Origin: Membranipora membranacea
Lineage: Eukaryota > Bryozoa > Gymnolaemata > Cheilostomatida > Membraniporidae
Assembly (NCBI GenBank): GCA_914767715.1
Contig: OU612067.1
Span: forward strand, 6,076,001-6,140,000
Length of the DNA: 64,000 nt
Direction of reading: 5' to 3'
Part shown: one piece after another, positions 1 through 12,100 of the stretch
Position numbering within the stretch: position 1 is the first letter of the stretch
How the letters are laid out: each line of letters starts with the position of its first letter
Notes under the pieces: generated by a model
What the model saw: the letters and a program-made list of their open reading frames with translations, nothing else
Told to the model about the DNA's origin: nothing
Databases searched by the model: none
Position numbers and translations under genes: made by a program

Positions 1-307
1 TGCCTCCCAAACAGCAATACCTCACAGTATCAGTTTTAGCAGCAGGCAGCCTTTAGAGTAACACTGAAAATTTGGATAAGAGCCTAGAAAAAGCATCCCC
101 TGAGGTGGCTTAGCAGATCATGTGACAAAAAACTCCTCAGTTGGGAAATTACATCTCAGCAGGAAGCGCGCAGGCTATTAAATTTTCAACGCCTTCAGTC
201 TAAATTACATCAAAACAAAAAATTCAATCTGTTCGCTCTTATGAGAATAAATCATGTGAGAAAAATATTTTGAAATATTAATTTGATAATGTAATAGAAC
301 ACCCTGA

Positions 308-352
308 TTTATTGTTTTTTGAATTTTTCCAACACTTTCTACTGAATTTATT
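308..352 (-). other. Candidate poly(A) signals for the CBM14-like gene
   Basis: Two minus-strand AATAAA hexamers (347-352 and 308-313) lie about 435-480 bases past the proposed stop at 787. The hexamer is common by chance in AT-rich DNA, so this is only a candidate. I see nothing else in 1-786. Confidence 0.25.
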
Positions 353-786
353 ACCTTAACAAAGCCAAGTGTTGAACAGGTTCACACCCGCTTTTCTGTA
401 ATTTATGTAACGTTAGGAATACATTATCAACTAATTTTAGCTCCAGCTTGTGCCAGCTGCCACTAAATTAGTTATTTCCCAGAGAACAGCTCACAACTAT
501 CATTATTGCTTTTACCATCCTTATCCCAACATGTAACAATGGGGAACACATCAATTGCAGGCGATATGTTGTTATGGCGTAACAAAGTGTAAAATAGCCT
601 TTGGCCGCTCTATTTATATTCCGCTAACTGATATTAATGGAGTATTTTAACACACCAGTTGAGCCTATTTGTCTAATTCATTAACTTCAGTATTAAGTGG
701 GATTGTATTAACGATTCTATCAGACAACTTGATATGGTACTACTACAAAAACAAAGCGCAATCCTCGCTGAGCTTGGCCACAAGGC

Positions 787-3700
787 TTATAGAGAAAGGC
801 CTTGTGAATTGCCATGAGATGCCTATAAATTGGGTTAATTCTGTGTAATAAATTTAATATCTAAGTGATTAAGACCATATGATGGAGTTAATTCTGGTGG
901 TAGACTATCGATAGTGAAATATGAGGCCACTGATGAGATTTTGCGGTGGTGGTTTCCGAGCTGGAGCAGAATTAGACCATGTGAGCAGAATCTAGATTGT
1001 ATGCGGTCGTACAATGTACAAAGGGTAAGAGTGAGAGAGCTGTGAATACTACAGAACATCATTCTCTGAAAGGCATAACTTACCATTCTCTCATCAATTT
1101 CTGCGTAGACGTGTCTCTCTGAGGGCATAGAGGGAGCGTAGCCATCCAGAGTGTTTGAGGGGGTTAGTTTACCTCCAGTATTCTGCTTGGACATATGAAT
1201 ACTACAACAAATAGAAAACAGACTAGCGTTTAATTAGGTGCAATCATTCCATCAAAGGGATTATGCTCAAAAAGTGAGCGTGCAAAGTGAATTTTCAATT
1301 CCGTCAACGTCTCATCCATCAGAATTTTGACAGGTTGATCAGATTAAATTAGTTCTCATTGATTGGGTTTCAGGGTAAATACAGGGCAAACATTAAAAAC
1401 CTAATTCATTTTAGTTGGGCAGGTATCTGTCATGTTTCTATTGACATATGTGACTAGTAAAATTACAACCAATAAGCTAACAAGGATGTATGTTGTCAAT
1501 TCTCAAAAATTATAATATTTTTAGGCACTCCAGCTGAAAATGACTCAAATAAAATAATACAGCTGATGGAAGTGTCACGAAGTGGCACTGTCATTTATGG
1601 AACTCAACGAAAATCGGAATGAGGTCCGATAAACTTCCTGCGGCCTACCAAAAGGTAGCTGTGAATTTCTTAATTATTAGAGGATTTAGATAAGTATTGT
1701 CTCGATTCTGTACACAGCGCCGAAGGCACCAGTCTGCCATGGCAACTTCAAAAGCGCATGCAAACATGGCGTAAACTTCAATCTCAGAAAACGAAACTTT
1801 TCTCCCATGCATAGTAAATTATTGGTTTTCAGTGCAAACGGTTTTAGGTCTCGGAATAATGATTCCACAAAAGACATGAAATAACTCTTATTAGACTTGA
1901 AGAATCGTATCATACGGCATCAAGCACCATCACAGTTAATGAGTTTTCATTTGTCAGAAATATAAAACTATCCAGAACTTAGACTGGGAACCATGAAAGG
2001 CAAGTACGCTTCTCTTTCTCCTTATAAATCTGAGACACTGCCTGTGGAATCCAGTTTAGAAGCGGCTCAATTTCATTATTACATAGCCACTTCCCTGCTT
2101 AATTATCTCTGGTCGGACTGGTTGATTGACTCCACTTCAATTTTATAGTTTAGACTGTTTGAATCAGTTTCATTATCTGGACAAAGAATGCAAACAGGGA
2201 GAGGGCACCGAATTACCTGCCTAATTTTCCACGCCATCATACTTCAAAACATTTGAAAGTCAGCCAAACAGAACTCAATATTGAAAATGTGTATTTCAAG
2301 ATTCCTCCAATTTGAAACAGGAATCCGCTATTTGAAGTCGCTTTTTTTAGCCAGTTATGATGGCTTTACCCTGCTCTGACTGGGCTTGGATAACAATAGC
2401 GTGTCTACTTTAGAATCACAATTATGGCGGTAGTGTTTGGTAGCTACCAGCAAAGAGTCATTGACCAAAAATGCCTAATGCCTGCTGGAATAGTTACAAC
2501 AGTAAGCAGTTACATAAGAATAGATAAAAGACTATGTGTTTCAGCTAATTCTTTCATATGAGAGATGTGGATATGACATTTTGCAGATGTACTGGTTGTC
2601 ATAATTGTGGGTGTTGTCTTTAGTTTAATAGGTGTTAATTACATAACAGGACATTATTTACCACCGTGCACTTAATTAGCTTCCAGACTGTTTGTCTTCT
2701 GTGGTCAGCTAGGTACCACAAACCCATTTCACTTTCAATTTACTTTGAGGGTGCACAAGTTGTCCCCTGGTGGCTGCTACTTTGACTCGCATTGACTGAG
2801 CTTATATTTTTTTTATAAAAAACATTAAGTGCACCAGAAAACTTTGGGATCAAAGCATTCCATGGCAAAAATTTTAATATAATTACCAAGAACCTCACCC
2901 ACCACGTTCAAAGACATTAAAATATTTGTTGCTAATTTCAGTCACATAAATGTTTGTGGTAGGTTCACTTACTTATGCAGTTGAGTTTGTCTTCTCTGCC
3001 AACAGAAGACAGCCATCACTATAACCACAATGACTATGACAGTAGCTGACACGATTCCTGCTATAATTATCACCTCTGTGCTGACAGGCTGGGCGTCTTT
3101 GACACTATTGTCATGACCGTCACCATTCTGCCTGCCCTGACCGCCAGCATTGACTATTGCTGTTGATGGTTTGATGGGAACAACTGTGATTTCCACGAAT
3201 GGTGTGGAAGGTTGTCCAGTTGCTGGTTCTTGGGTTGTTGTCCCACACCCGCAATGAGCTAAAGACCCATCACATTGCCCTGTGATTGAGTTGAATGTCT
3301 CTCCTATGGGGCAGGGACAGTGATCACACTGGTTGCTGCGACATCGATAGTAGTTTTGACAGTTTCTAGTATCTATCACATTAACTTCTTCACCATCTTG
3401 TATTGGGAAGGTGAGGGTGGCACCGCATGAATCTAGAATAAAGTAAAAGAATGTTAGTCGTTGAAAGGTAATTAATATCTTTGGCCTTTGGAGATGATTA
3501 TGATAAACCTCTTGTAGGAAATGAGAAAGGCAGAATTGTGGCCTAATTATTCATTCAAAAACATGTGTTTGATGATCTATGTTTACCTGGCTATCCTTTT
3601 TATAACCTGTTTCTTGTACCAAGCTTCAATAGTCTTGAGATTCGAAACGGAGCGCTAAATAGTTAACCTTTTTGGTGCAGTATCTTTAGGCCAAAAACTT

Positions 3701-6700
3701 GTTGTGGGATGAGCAAATCAAGACGAATTCGCACTAAAAATATTCCCTTGCGAGTGCTATCAGGTAATGTTTCAACGCAGATCAAACCCTGATTGAATTT
3801 CATAGGCTGTTCAATAGAGCATCTTTAGAATAAGCAGTATAATTTTATATCAAATTGCATAGCGTATGACGAAACTCTGCAAAAGAGGTAATATTAAGCT
3901 TCGTCCAACAAGAGGCAATGTTTTGATTACAGGGTTACTGTGTAATGGTAACATGCTGTTCTTGTGTAATACCAAGTGACAAGCACCAAAGAAACGGGCA
4001 ATTGCATTAAATCACCAGATCATCACCATCAAATTATATCGCAGCGAAATGAGGAAGGAATTTTTGTGAAGTGAGGCAGAGTGAAGTGAAGCACTAGAGA
4101 GGCTAAACGCTGACAGTACTTTGGTTCTAATACTATTACCGCGTCTCATGTTTTTCAAGCATGCGAAAGTTGGGCCTGGTAGTGCGTTCAACACGATATC
4201 CAACTTTTGGTCAGGGTCACAGGGAAGTGATGTTGGATTGCAGATGTATCGCTGTGTGTGATTCAAGTCTGGCTTGGGTATAGATTAAATTTTACAATGC
4301 AAGGAATTGCAAAACCACAAAACAAACGGTTTCATTCATCATTTGAAGCGAGTTGATTGCATACCAGCCCCTTTCTTTGCTTGTACATAAGTGAGCTAGG
4401 CTAGCACGCTGACTGGTAGCGGATGTTGTCTGTGGTAGCAGCTGGTCTACAAGCCAGCCAGTCATGTCAAGATTATTTGACTTTCACACTTAAAGAGGTG
4501 TAGTGATACTAATAAGTTCACACATTAGCCGAGTAACAACTTCGCTCAAACTGTACAGTATTATTTTATTGAAACAGACAAGACCATAAGCTCTCATTAT
4601 GTGTGAATACTAGCTGGTGGTAGATTGATATTGACAGCTTTGGAGTGTTTGCTTGCCTGGCACTTTTCGAGAATTCAATATGGTTGAAAAGATGTCTGAG
4701 CAAAGATGTGTTCACCACAACTATGTCCTGCTTTCTGCTAATTGATCTCTTGATCTCGGCCATGCCACCAAAGTAGTGCAAGTAGATTGCTATCCTGTAT
4801 CATTGAATTTTTATTCTGTGCATGAAGAGGGATTGGGTTTTCACTCAAGTAGGCTCAAAATTAATGGCCTTTTAGTGGTTGAAACAAAGGTTTAGTACAG
4901 TTTGAGGACCGCCCTTTGCCATTAGAGGCTTGAACTGTGTGCAAGGTGGTTACGCACAGGGAAGAAGATGGAAGCTACAGCAGACATTAAGTCTACAGAG
5001 ACACAATAACATGTTTTTGGAGTTATCATCACTAGGGAGCCATGGTTGTTTGGGACTGTGAGATATGACTGGATTGGGCTTGTTGACAAGAAGCTATGAT
5101 GATCCTCGCCAGTGCTCTCAATGATAGCATTGTTAATCAGTGCATTCTGACTATTTGCCTGTATAAAGATTATTATCTACACTTTTAATACTTAACTGTT
5201 CAACAATAGAAACCCTTTCGCTGTTATGATAAATTGATAGATTGAATTAACATGATTTGTAAAGCTTTGGTCTGGGCTAATAAAATGATCCTCAGTGTAT
5301 TTTGATTTTGCCAATCTTCACTCCCGTTACCGAAACACACTGAAAAATAAAAATCAACACCGAGTGCTCTGCGGAGTTTGACCTTCCTAGAGGATGTCAC
5401 ATGATGCGATGTTTTTCAAACATAGACAACATAGACGTCTGCTATAAATATTTACCCTATTATTGAGCATTTCTAAACTTATCTCTGCACAGAGTGCAAC
5501 CCTCGAAATTCTGACGGTCCTAGTAAAAAAGTGATGGCAATCAGGCGTCAACATTCATATGTAACAGTCTGTACTTCAACCATGAGATGACAGCAGACTG
5601 AAATGTTGGTGCAACGGTGGGCAGTAACCTCTCACTGACTACCAGGACTACAGAAGTATGGGATTTTGTAACCAGACGATAAAACAAAGTTACAAGTCAC
5701 CTTACATACAGTGACTTTCCACAAGAGCCAAGCCTTCGTAATCCTGTCACGGCTAAGCTATGAATATTTGTACAAGTGATTTTCTCAACAGTAGCTTGTT
5801 TGGCCTTCACTTAGGCGCTTGGGGAGTTTTAAACTCAACAATTATAGAATCGAATAAATCAAGCTTCAATCCTGAGATAATATTGATGCTCAGAAATTTG
5901 TACTATTGAAAGAGGCTGCATGATTGTGCAGGGCCATAGAACTGGATGGTCAAAAGACTCCCGCCCAAGTCATATGTAGGCGAACTGAGCAATAATTGAT
6001 GCATAATTATCGCCAGCTTTACATCTTAATTATGAAATTGACCTGCACAATCCTTGTTAACCACAGTTAGGCAGGACATAATAAGCACATGTCGCGCAGA
6101 GCACATTTTCGTGGCTCAAGGTTCACGAGACTGATTCCATAATTTATGAGACAACGGCCACATGATTACCGTGATATTGACCAGATAATTCCATGGATCA
6201 GTACAGGGAACAGATTGTCAGAGGCAGGCTGCTGAATATTTAAAATGCTGAACTCCTCCACTGTGGTTTGTTTGTGTTGCGAAAAACCATTTTAATAACT
6301 CTTTCCATACCAAAATAAACAGCCAGCCGTGTATTTAAAAAATCTTAAGATGGTTGGTAGATTATGCAGATGCCACATTGGTTTCCCCCATTGAAAACAA
6401 TTTGATTGCCTTTGAATAGCAAATAAGACGTGAACAATTCTTCCCATCACATGTAACTTGGTATGGAATATAGCCAGCAACTTGCCTCCATGGAATGCAG
6501 GGTATAAATAGAAGCCTAACTTGTATCCAGATTCCAGAAATGGATACATAGTCATTGTGGTTTGTGCAGTAATAACCCAGTGAAACAAACAAAACAACCA
6601 AACATTTAGATGAGGTTTCACGGGCAGTCAGTCACAAGTCGAGCAATAACTTCCCCACCACAAATTTTCTATTGTGGTCGACTTCATAGGCATCAAATTT

Positions 6701-8755
6701 GAGTGGAGTACTTTTTTGGCATCATTATGTGGCCCATAAATATCCATAGATCAGAGTTGGTTTAGGGTTGAGGTAACTAATAGCTTTGGACATCAAAGGA
6801 CAGAATTATTAAGCATGGTTGATTTTTATGTATTAAAATACCACAACAAAATTTCACAAGCTACACAACAACACAATGGACCATAGCTGTACATCAATGT
6901 AGCCTGAAGATTTATAATTTTGGAGCCGTTTGAAAGCATGGTATCTTATATTAAATAAACCACTGATGAATTTTACAGTGAGTGATCAAATCACCCCTAA
7001 TGAGCCCAGAAAAGAAATTTTAAGCCAGCTAAAAGTCTCAGCTCTTCAAAGAATGGAAACGTGTTAATCCCCATTTCATCCTATTCCATCAAACCCACTC
7101 AAGGCTTGTTGACTGAATCTCATCACTTTACACAAAGAACAAACCCATCAAGCCTAAATAAACACCCTCCTCAAAAGTATCTCAAAGTGTTCGCTTATTT
7201 ATCTGCTTCTAAAAAGAGTATGGCATGAGAATAATTTTGATGAACTTTCCATCTCAGCCTTTATTTTCGGCGCATGATTTGATAGAAATTTTGACAGGTC
7301 TGTGTCTTTGAAGTATGATTGATGGGACCAGCAAAAACAGATTGAATTGTATGATTCAAAAAGTCAAGTTCCTCGTAAAACTCGAAATATGTGGATGATC
7401 GAAATTACAGTTTATAACGTAATGGATTGACTGCCAAAAACTTAATGACCTGAATAACATTTTGGGTAATTAGGATTGTTATCAGACAGAAAACTAGAAC
7501 CAATATTTCTTTCTATCTAAAGAAAAGCGCTAAGTGTAAATAACAGAGAATATACTGAAGAGACTCTGCCAAGAGATGCACTTGTTGTTGAATTAGCCAT
7601 ATTGAGACATATTGGTAAATTGAGATAGAAAGCTTATTTAATATTGAGACAACTAATTATACAGCTAGATAATTGAATAAGCAGGCTATCTCACAAATGT
7701 CACTGGGTAATATTGAAGCCTTTTCTAGGGGCTAAGAGATGCCGTTATAAGATTTCTTTCTATCTCTTAGTTCAAAGATTTGTTTGAACTACGCAGTCAT
7801 TGCGAAGTACTAAATTGATTTCAAACTGCGAACTGGGTATTCCAATCAATTTTTATCCAAAACGATACAAATAAACGCATCTTTGCAACTGGTAATTTAC
7901 AAGCAAAGTGAGATACTGTTATGGATTTATGAGTCGGATTACATTTCACAAGTGTGCGTTTTCACAACTTTATCGGTAAAAGAAAGAAAGAAAAGACGGA
8001 TAGTGGTTAGCATTTTAACCCAAGGCTTTTCCCCTCCAATTGAAAACTCTTTTACAACCATGGTGATGGCATATTTTGATAGCATTACAAAAAATTTGTG
8101 AAATGCAATATAAACACGGGCCTTTGTGTTTATATCCCGATGTGGTCATGGTAATTTACGAGCATGTCAGACTTAATTTTTATTTAGCTAGTTGTAAATA
8201 ATTTGAAATCTTGCATGATGTTGCCGTGTTGAATGCTAAGTTTGGGATTAGCCCTGAGCATCAAGTCTGCTCTGAGCAATGAATAGGTAGGATTAAGGGT
8301 TGGATGAGTTGGATGAGCCTGACTAAAGAGATGTCAAAATGGGCCCAGAGGCCCTTGCTAGAATTTCCATAATAATAGCAGCATTTGCATCATACACTAT
8401 CGTGTGATATTGTATACAGGAAAGCGCTGTATGTGTGAAGAAAGATGCTGAGGGTACTACAAGTTTGAAAGCTTGAAACTATGCCTGGTAGATTGTAGAG
8501 AGTGTGCAAAGATTCCTCAGTGACTGGTTAAGATTGATTCGGTGTAAAGGGAACAGCATTGCTGAACTACCACAATTATGTGTTAAAGGTTTTGGTTGAA
8601 GGCATTGCCCTAGTATACTTACATCCCGTGAAATTGAAAGCTGCGTTTATATCCTTAGCTTTGTATATATTCCGACAGTTAGCTAGTCGAGGTGGTATCT
8701 GTGTGGATACCCTGACCATAGATATGAGAGTTAACAACAGCACCACACGACACAT
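787..8755 (-). CDS. Small type I transmembrane protein with CBM14-like ectodomain and tyrosine-motif tail
   Basis: Four-exon model (8755-8623, 3432-2973, 1201-1084, 822-787) with matching phases, about 248 residues. Residues 1-18 are a signal peptide (MCRVVLLLTLISMVRVST). Six cysteines at 47, 69, 75, 85, 98 and 105 have gaps of 21, 5, 9, 12 and 6, close to the peritrophin-A/CBM14 chitin-binding pattern, with NYYRC and GETFN as supporting motifs. Extra cysteines lie at 27, 80, 83 and 107. A Thr/Pro/Gly-rich stalk (about 109-163) precedes one membrane helix (about 165-188) and a CWQRR stop-transfer. The tail has Y219 (YAPS) and Y230 (YAEI), possible SH2-type sites. Exons 2 and 3 are firm. Exon 1 sits 5.2 kb away and is joined by phase and topology, so a missed exon between them is possible. 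The 11-codon last exon is the weakest part. Chitin binding and signalling are inferences from domain type. Confidence 0.75.
2973..3432 (-). other. Ectodomain plus transmembrane exon
   Basis: The acceptor is ttctag|ATTCATGC and the donor is CATAA|GTAAGTGAA. The donor overlaps an in-frame TAA, so unspliced RNA would stop right after the juxtamembrane basic residues, giving a nearly tail-less form. The exon carries the whole six-cysteine CBM14-like unit, the stalk and the membrane helix. Confidence 0.85.
8623..8755 (-). other. Candidate signal-peptide exon of the CBM14-like membrane protein
   Basis: The exon starts at ATG (8755-8753) and ends at a strong donor, GGGAT|GTAAGTATAC. It encodes 44 residues plus one base: a hydrophobic leader and a short mature part with one cysteine and an NFT glycosylation motif. 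Its phase fits the next exon at 3432 exactly. The frame stays open upstream of this ATG, so an earlier start (MAEGK, about 22 codons upstream) is possible, but the ATG used gives a textbook leader. A TATA-like stretch on the minus strand (8844-8831) lies about 75-90 bases upstream. An equally long open frame on the plus strand here looks like a shadow. Confidence 0.6.
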
Positions 8756-9022
8756 CCTTACAGGTGCTCCGTTACTCACTGATATGATGGAGAAAGGTGA
8801 CAACGCTTTACCTTCTGCCATAATGTCACACCTTATTATATATATGTATAATAAATTATATGCCCCTTTATTACGGCACTGCACAACGGTGCACAATAGA
8901 TATATCAATAACAAAGATAAAACATTCAATAGTAAACAAAACTTTCGACAAATGTCTTTGAACTTGGAGGTCAGCTGGCACTGCAGTGAATAGCAACACG
9001 TAAAATGCCTACGAAGCAAGAG

Positions 9023-9123
9023 CCATGCTACAGTGGGATTACAATAGCATGATAGATAGTCGATAGCTGATTGGCTGAAGGCTCACATTAAGCTCCTCCT
9101 ACTATATTCCCACAGTACACCAT
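9023..9123. repeat. Small imperfect inverted repeat (MITE-like)
   Basis: Two arms of about 24 bases (9023-9046 and 9099-9123) are imperfect reverse complements, sharing the CTACAGTGGGA type motif. The spacer is about 50 bases. There is no open frame inside and no clear target duplication. It lies just upstream of the candidate signal-peptide exon. Confidence 0.4.
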
Positions 9124-12100
9124 TTATTAAAGTTAATTATAATATTATTCCATAATTACTACCCGTTGCATTATTTAACTGACCCGTGAAGAATGGCCGC
9201 AAGATTAAAACGGCCTGATAGAAAATATGACACTCTCATTTTATTGGAAAACAATGGGCTGACATGGGAGTGCTGATCTTAGGTAATGATTCAGAAACTG
9301 TATTTTCAATAGCAAACTTAGACAATCCCTGAAGCAGATGACTGAAAATTATAGTTGTGAATGAGATTTTACATTATAATGGCGGTGATTATAATGCTAA
9401 ATTAGTGTGGCATCACTCAAATAAAGCAGGTAATAACAGCCTTCACTGCCATCCTCTGGCAGCCATTGAATTGTTGCGAGAGTAAAAATGTTTACAATCA
9501 GATTTGCTAATTTAGCAATTTGAGCTATCCATGTTCATCAGCTAAGATACTGACAGCCGTAACTCGTTGGTGCTGAGTTTTGGTATCTAGCCAACAAACC
9601 TCTCCCCAAATAAAATAAAATTAATATTGTGACTATTTGTAGCAACATTGTGATTGATTTCACGTCCCAGTCTAATGTAAGTCATTGTACCAGTAGGCTG
9701 CCAATGAATTTTGATATCTGCGTGTGACATAAATATATTCATCACACAAAATACATTGTGTAATTTTTGACGATGTGACTTCCTGTTTTATGGCTAAAAT
9801 TAACAAACCCTTTCTTTATCATATTGATGTTGTGTAACCCAGTGTCTAGCAGACAGACCGCATTCTGAGATGTGAAAAAAGGTAAAAAATAATCATTTAT
9901 GTTGACCAGAGGAATGACATGGCAATGTTTCTGTGGATATGGTATACGGACACTCAATCTCTTTAGATCATAACTTTGTGAACAACAAGGGCATATTGGC
10001 AATATTTTTTCAACACCCAGAGCGAAAAGATGACTACTGGCGCTTTACTGCATGAGTCATACAACCTGAATGGCAAAAATACGATAACATTTTCTACCGG
10101 AATGCCATTAATTTGTAAAATCCCATATATATTACTTCTACCACTCAAGAATTCACTATTCGTATCCCATACCCGCATAAGGAGTAGATTTTCCCACTCT
10201 TGGACCCTTATTCAGCACCTGGCCTTGTACAGTGTAGCATTGCTACCTAACCGCAATTCACTCGCATAATAAAACATGCTGTTTTTCTATGATTTTATAA
10301 CTGAACTGGCTTGCAAATGACAACAAAAGCCTCATAATTATGTATGCAAACTGGCATATTCAACACAAAATTGAGTGAATTGACGAAAGCACATGTAAAC
10401 ATCAACAAAGCCTTCAAAAGACGGCATGACAATGGCCGAGGCGTTTTAGCAAAAGCTTTTTTACAAATCGTGAGAATAAGACAATAACCTGTGGGTCAAC
10501 AAAGCAGTGAAAACTGATCTTACACCCCATCTATACAAATACTACCTACAAGTGGTAGACATCATTCCCTCAGCTATAGGCTACACGGTAATGAGTCAAA
10601 GGCACAGAGTGTCTTCCATTCACCAAATGACGTGAATGACCAGAAAAGTCTTGCAGGCTGTAGGATAGATTACAGACAGTTCATGGCTTGAAACCTATGG
10701 AAGTGCTCAAAGTTTATGCACTATAATATTGGGCGTAATGCAATATAATGGCTTACGGGGTCCTTGATTATGAAGCCGCTGGAGTTATTTCAGGCCCAAG
10801 CCGCCTGATATGGTTTAGTTTGATGTTACAAATGAACTAAGAGTCTGGGAAAAACTCGGGTTTCTGAATTCTGTCTGGTGGCAAAGGCTTAAAAGGCAAT
10901 ACTTCAAAATTATGTGTTACCAATGAGATGAAACAAATAAATGTCTAATAAACAGGGCAAAAAGATAGATTAGAATAGATTAGTGCAATAATGATTTAGG
11001 ATAATCTTTTTTTACGATGTCTATTTTCGTTATGACTCACTGTAGCATGTCCAATGTTGGATCACATCCCTGAATCGATTAGTCGAATGCACTGCCGACT
11101 GATGCCAATGTTATTCACACGTAAATAATACCAGAGCAGGTAAAATTAGCCGACAAACAGGTACGCAAATATTGATTGAATCAGAATTTTGGCTACTTTA
11201 TAACGGCTGGCATCATGTACCGGAATAGTTTGGGCTTCATCAGCAAATCATGTGCCTCCAATCCCTTACAATATGTACGGCAGCTTGTGCTGACTCTCGG
11301 TTAGAAATTTAGCGGCAAATTCTCTAAAATCGAAGGAAACTCCAAAATTTACTGTTTTGAAGTGTGTCGCACTTTTTTAAAATGACTTCAGATGAATGAA
11401 GATGACTATTGCTTCCTTCAATTGAATAGCTAAGAGCCCGTAACCTGTTTATTTCCCATGGTACAAATCAAAGGTGATTTTATGCCAAGATTTCATCATG
11501 ATTTTGCCACGGAATGCACATTACTGGCTTCAAACTTTTTTACCACAGCCAATTGCTGAAGTAATGGCCTTCCATTTTAATTTCTACCAAGTTATTGCTG
11601 GTTGCGTAATATTCCGAAATATTGTTCCGCCCTAGAATTCAGGTAGGTGCGGTTGGCCTGAACTTAATCCTGATGTGTAACGACTCTCTCAATCTAAATT
11701 ACAGGAGCCAAAGTTCAGAAGCCTGCCTGGCCAAATTACTGTTTATATGTGGAGTAGACCGAGATCGCACCTCTAAGCAAACTCAGCCCACCACAATCTC
11801 AGCGGTGCTCACATATCCTATTTGTTTTCGGGGAGATAAACCCGCCATAATCCGCACAGAATGTGTTTACATCACTGTGAGCGGACAATTATGGCAAACA
11901 TAACCTTGTTGATTTCTATAGGACCCTAGAACGAGATAGAATCAAGTTTGGGTGCATCTCAAATAACTGCCAATCATGCAGGGCTCTGATGATGGGCTGC
12001 TCACAGTTGATTGTTATCAGATTTCCCTCCTTGTTCAGATTAGCGGTTCCTTACTTTGCCAGACACTAAATTACATGCTTCGAATGCAATCGTTTGGAAC

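Noticed and set aside
835-1083. Extension of the receptor tail frame past 1084
   Set aside because: A strong donor (AATG|GTAAGTTATG) ends the exon at 1084. The sequence beyond reads as intron.
6292-6621. 109-codon minus-strand frame starting with a hydrophobic leader (MKPHLNVWLFCLF)
   Set aside because: The leader-like start is suggestive, but there is no cysteine pattern, no good splice site pairing with the receptor exons, and its length is within chance. A second frame in the same place reads equally well.
8559-8993. 144-codon plus-strand open frame
   Set aside because: It lies opposite the candidate signal-peptide exon. The translation shows no domain or splice context, and the minus-strand exon explains the low stop density better.
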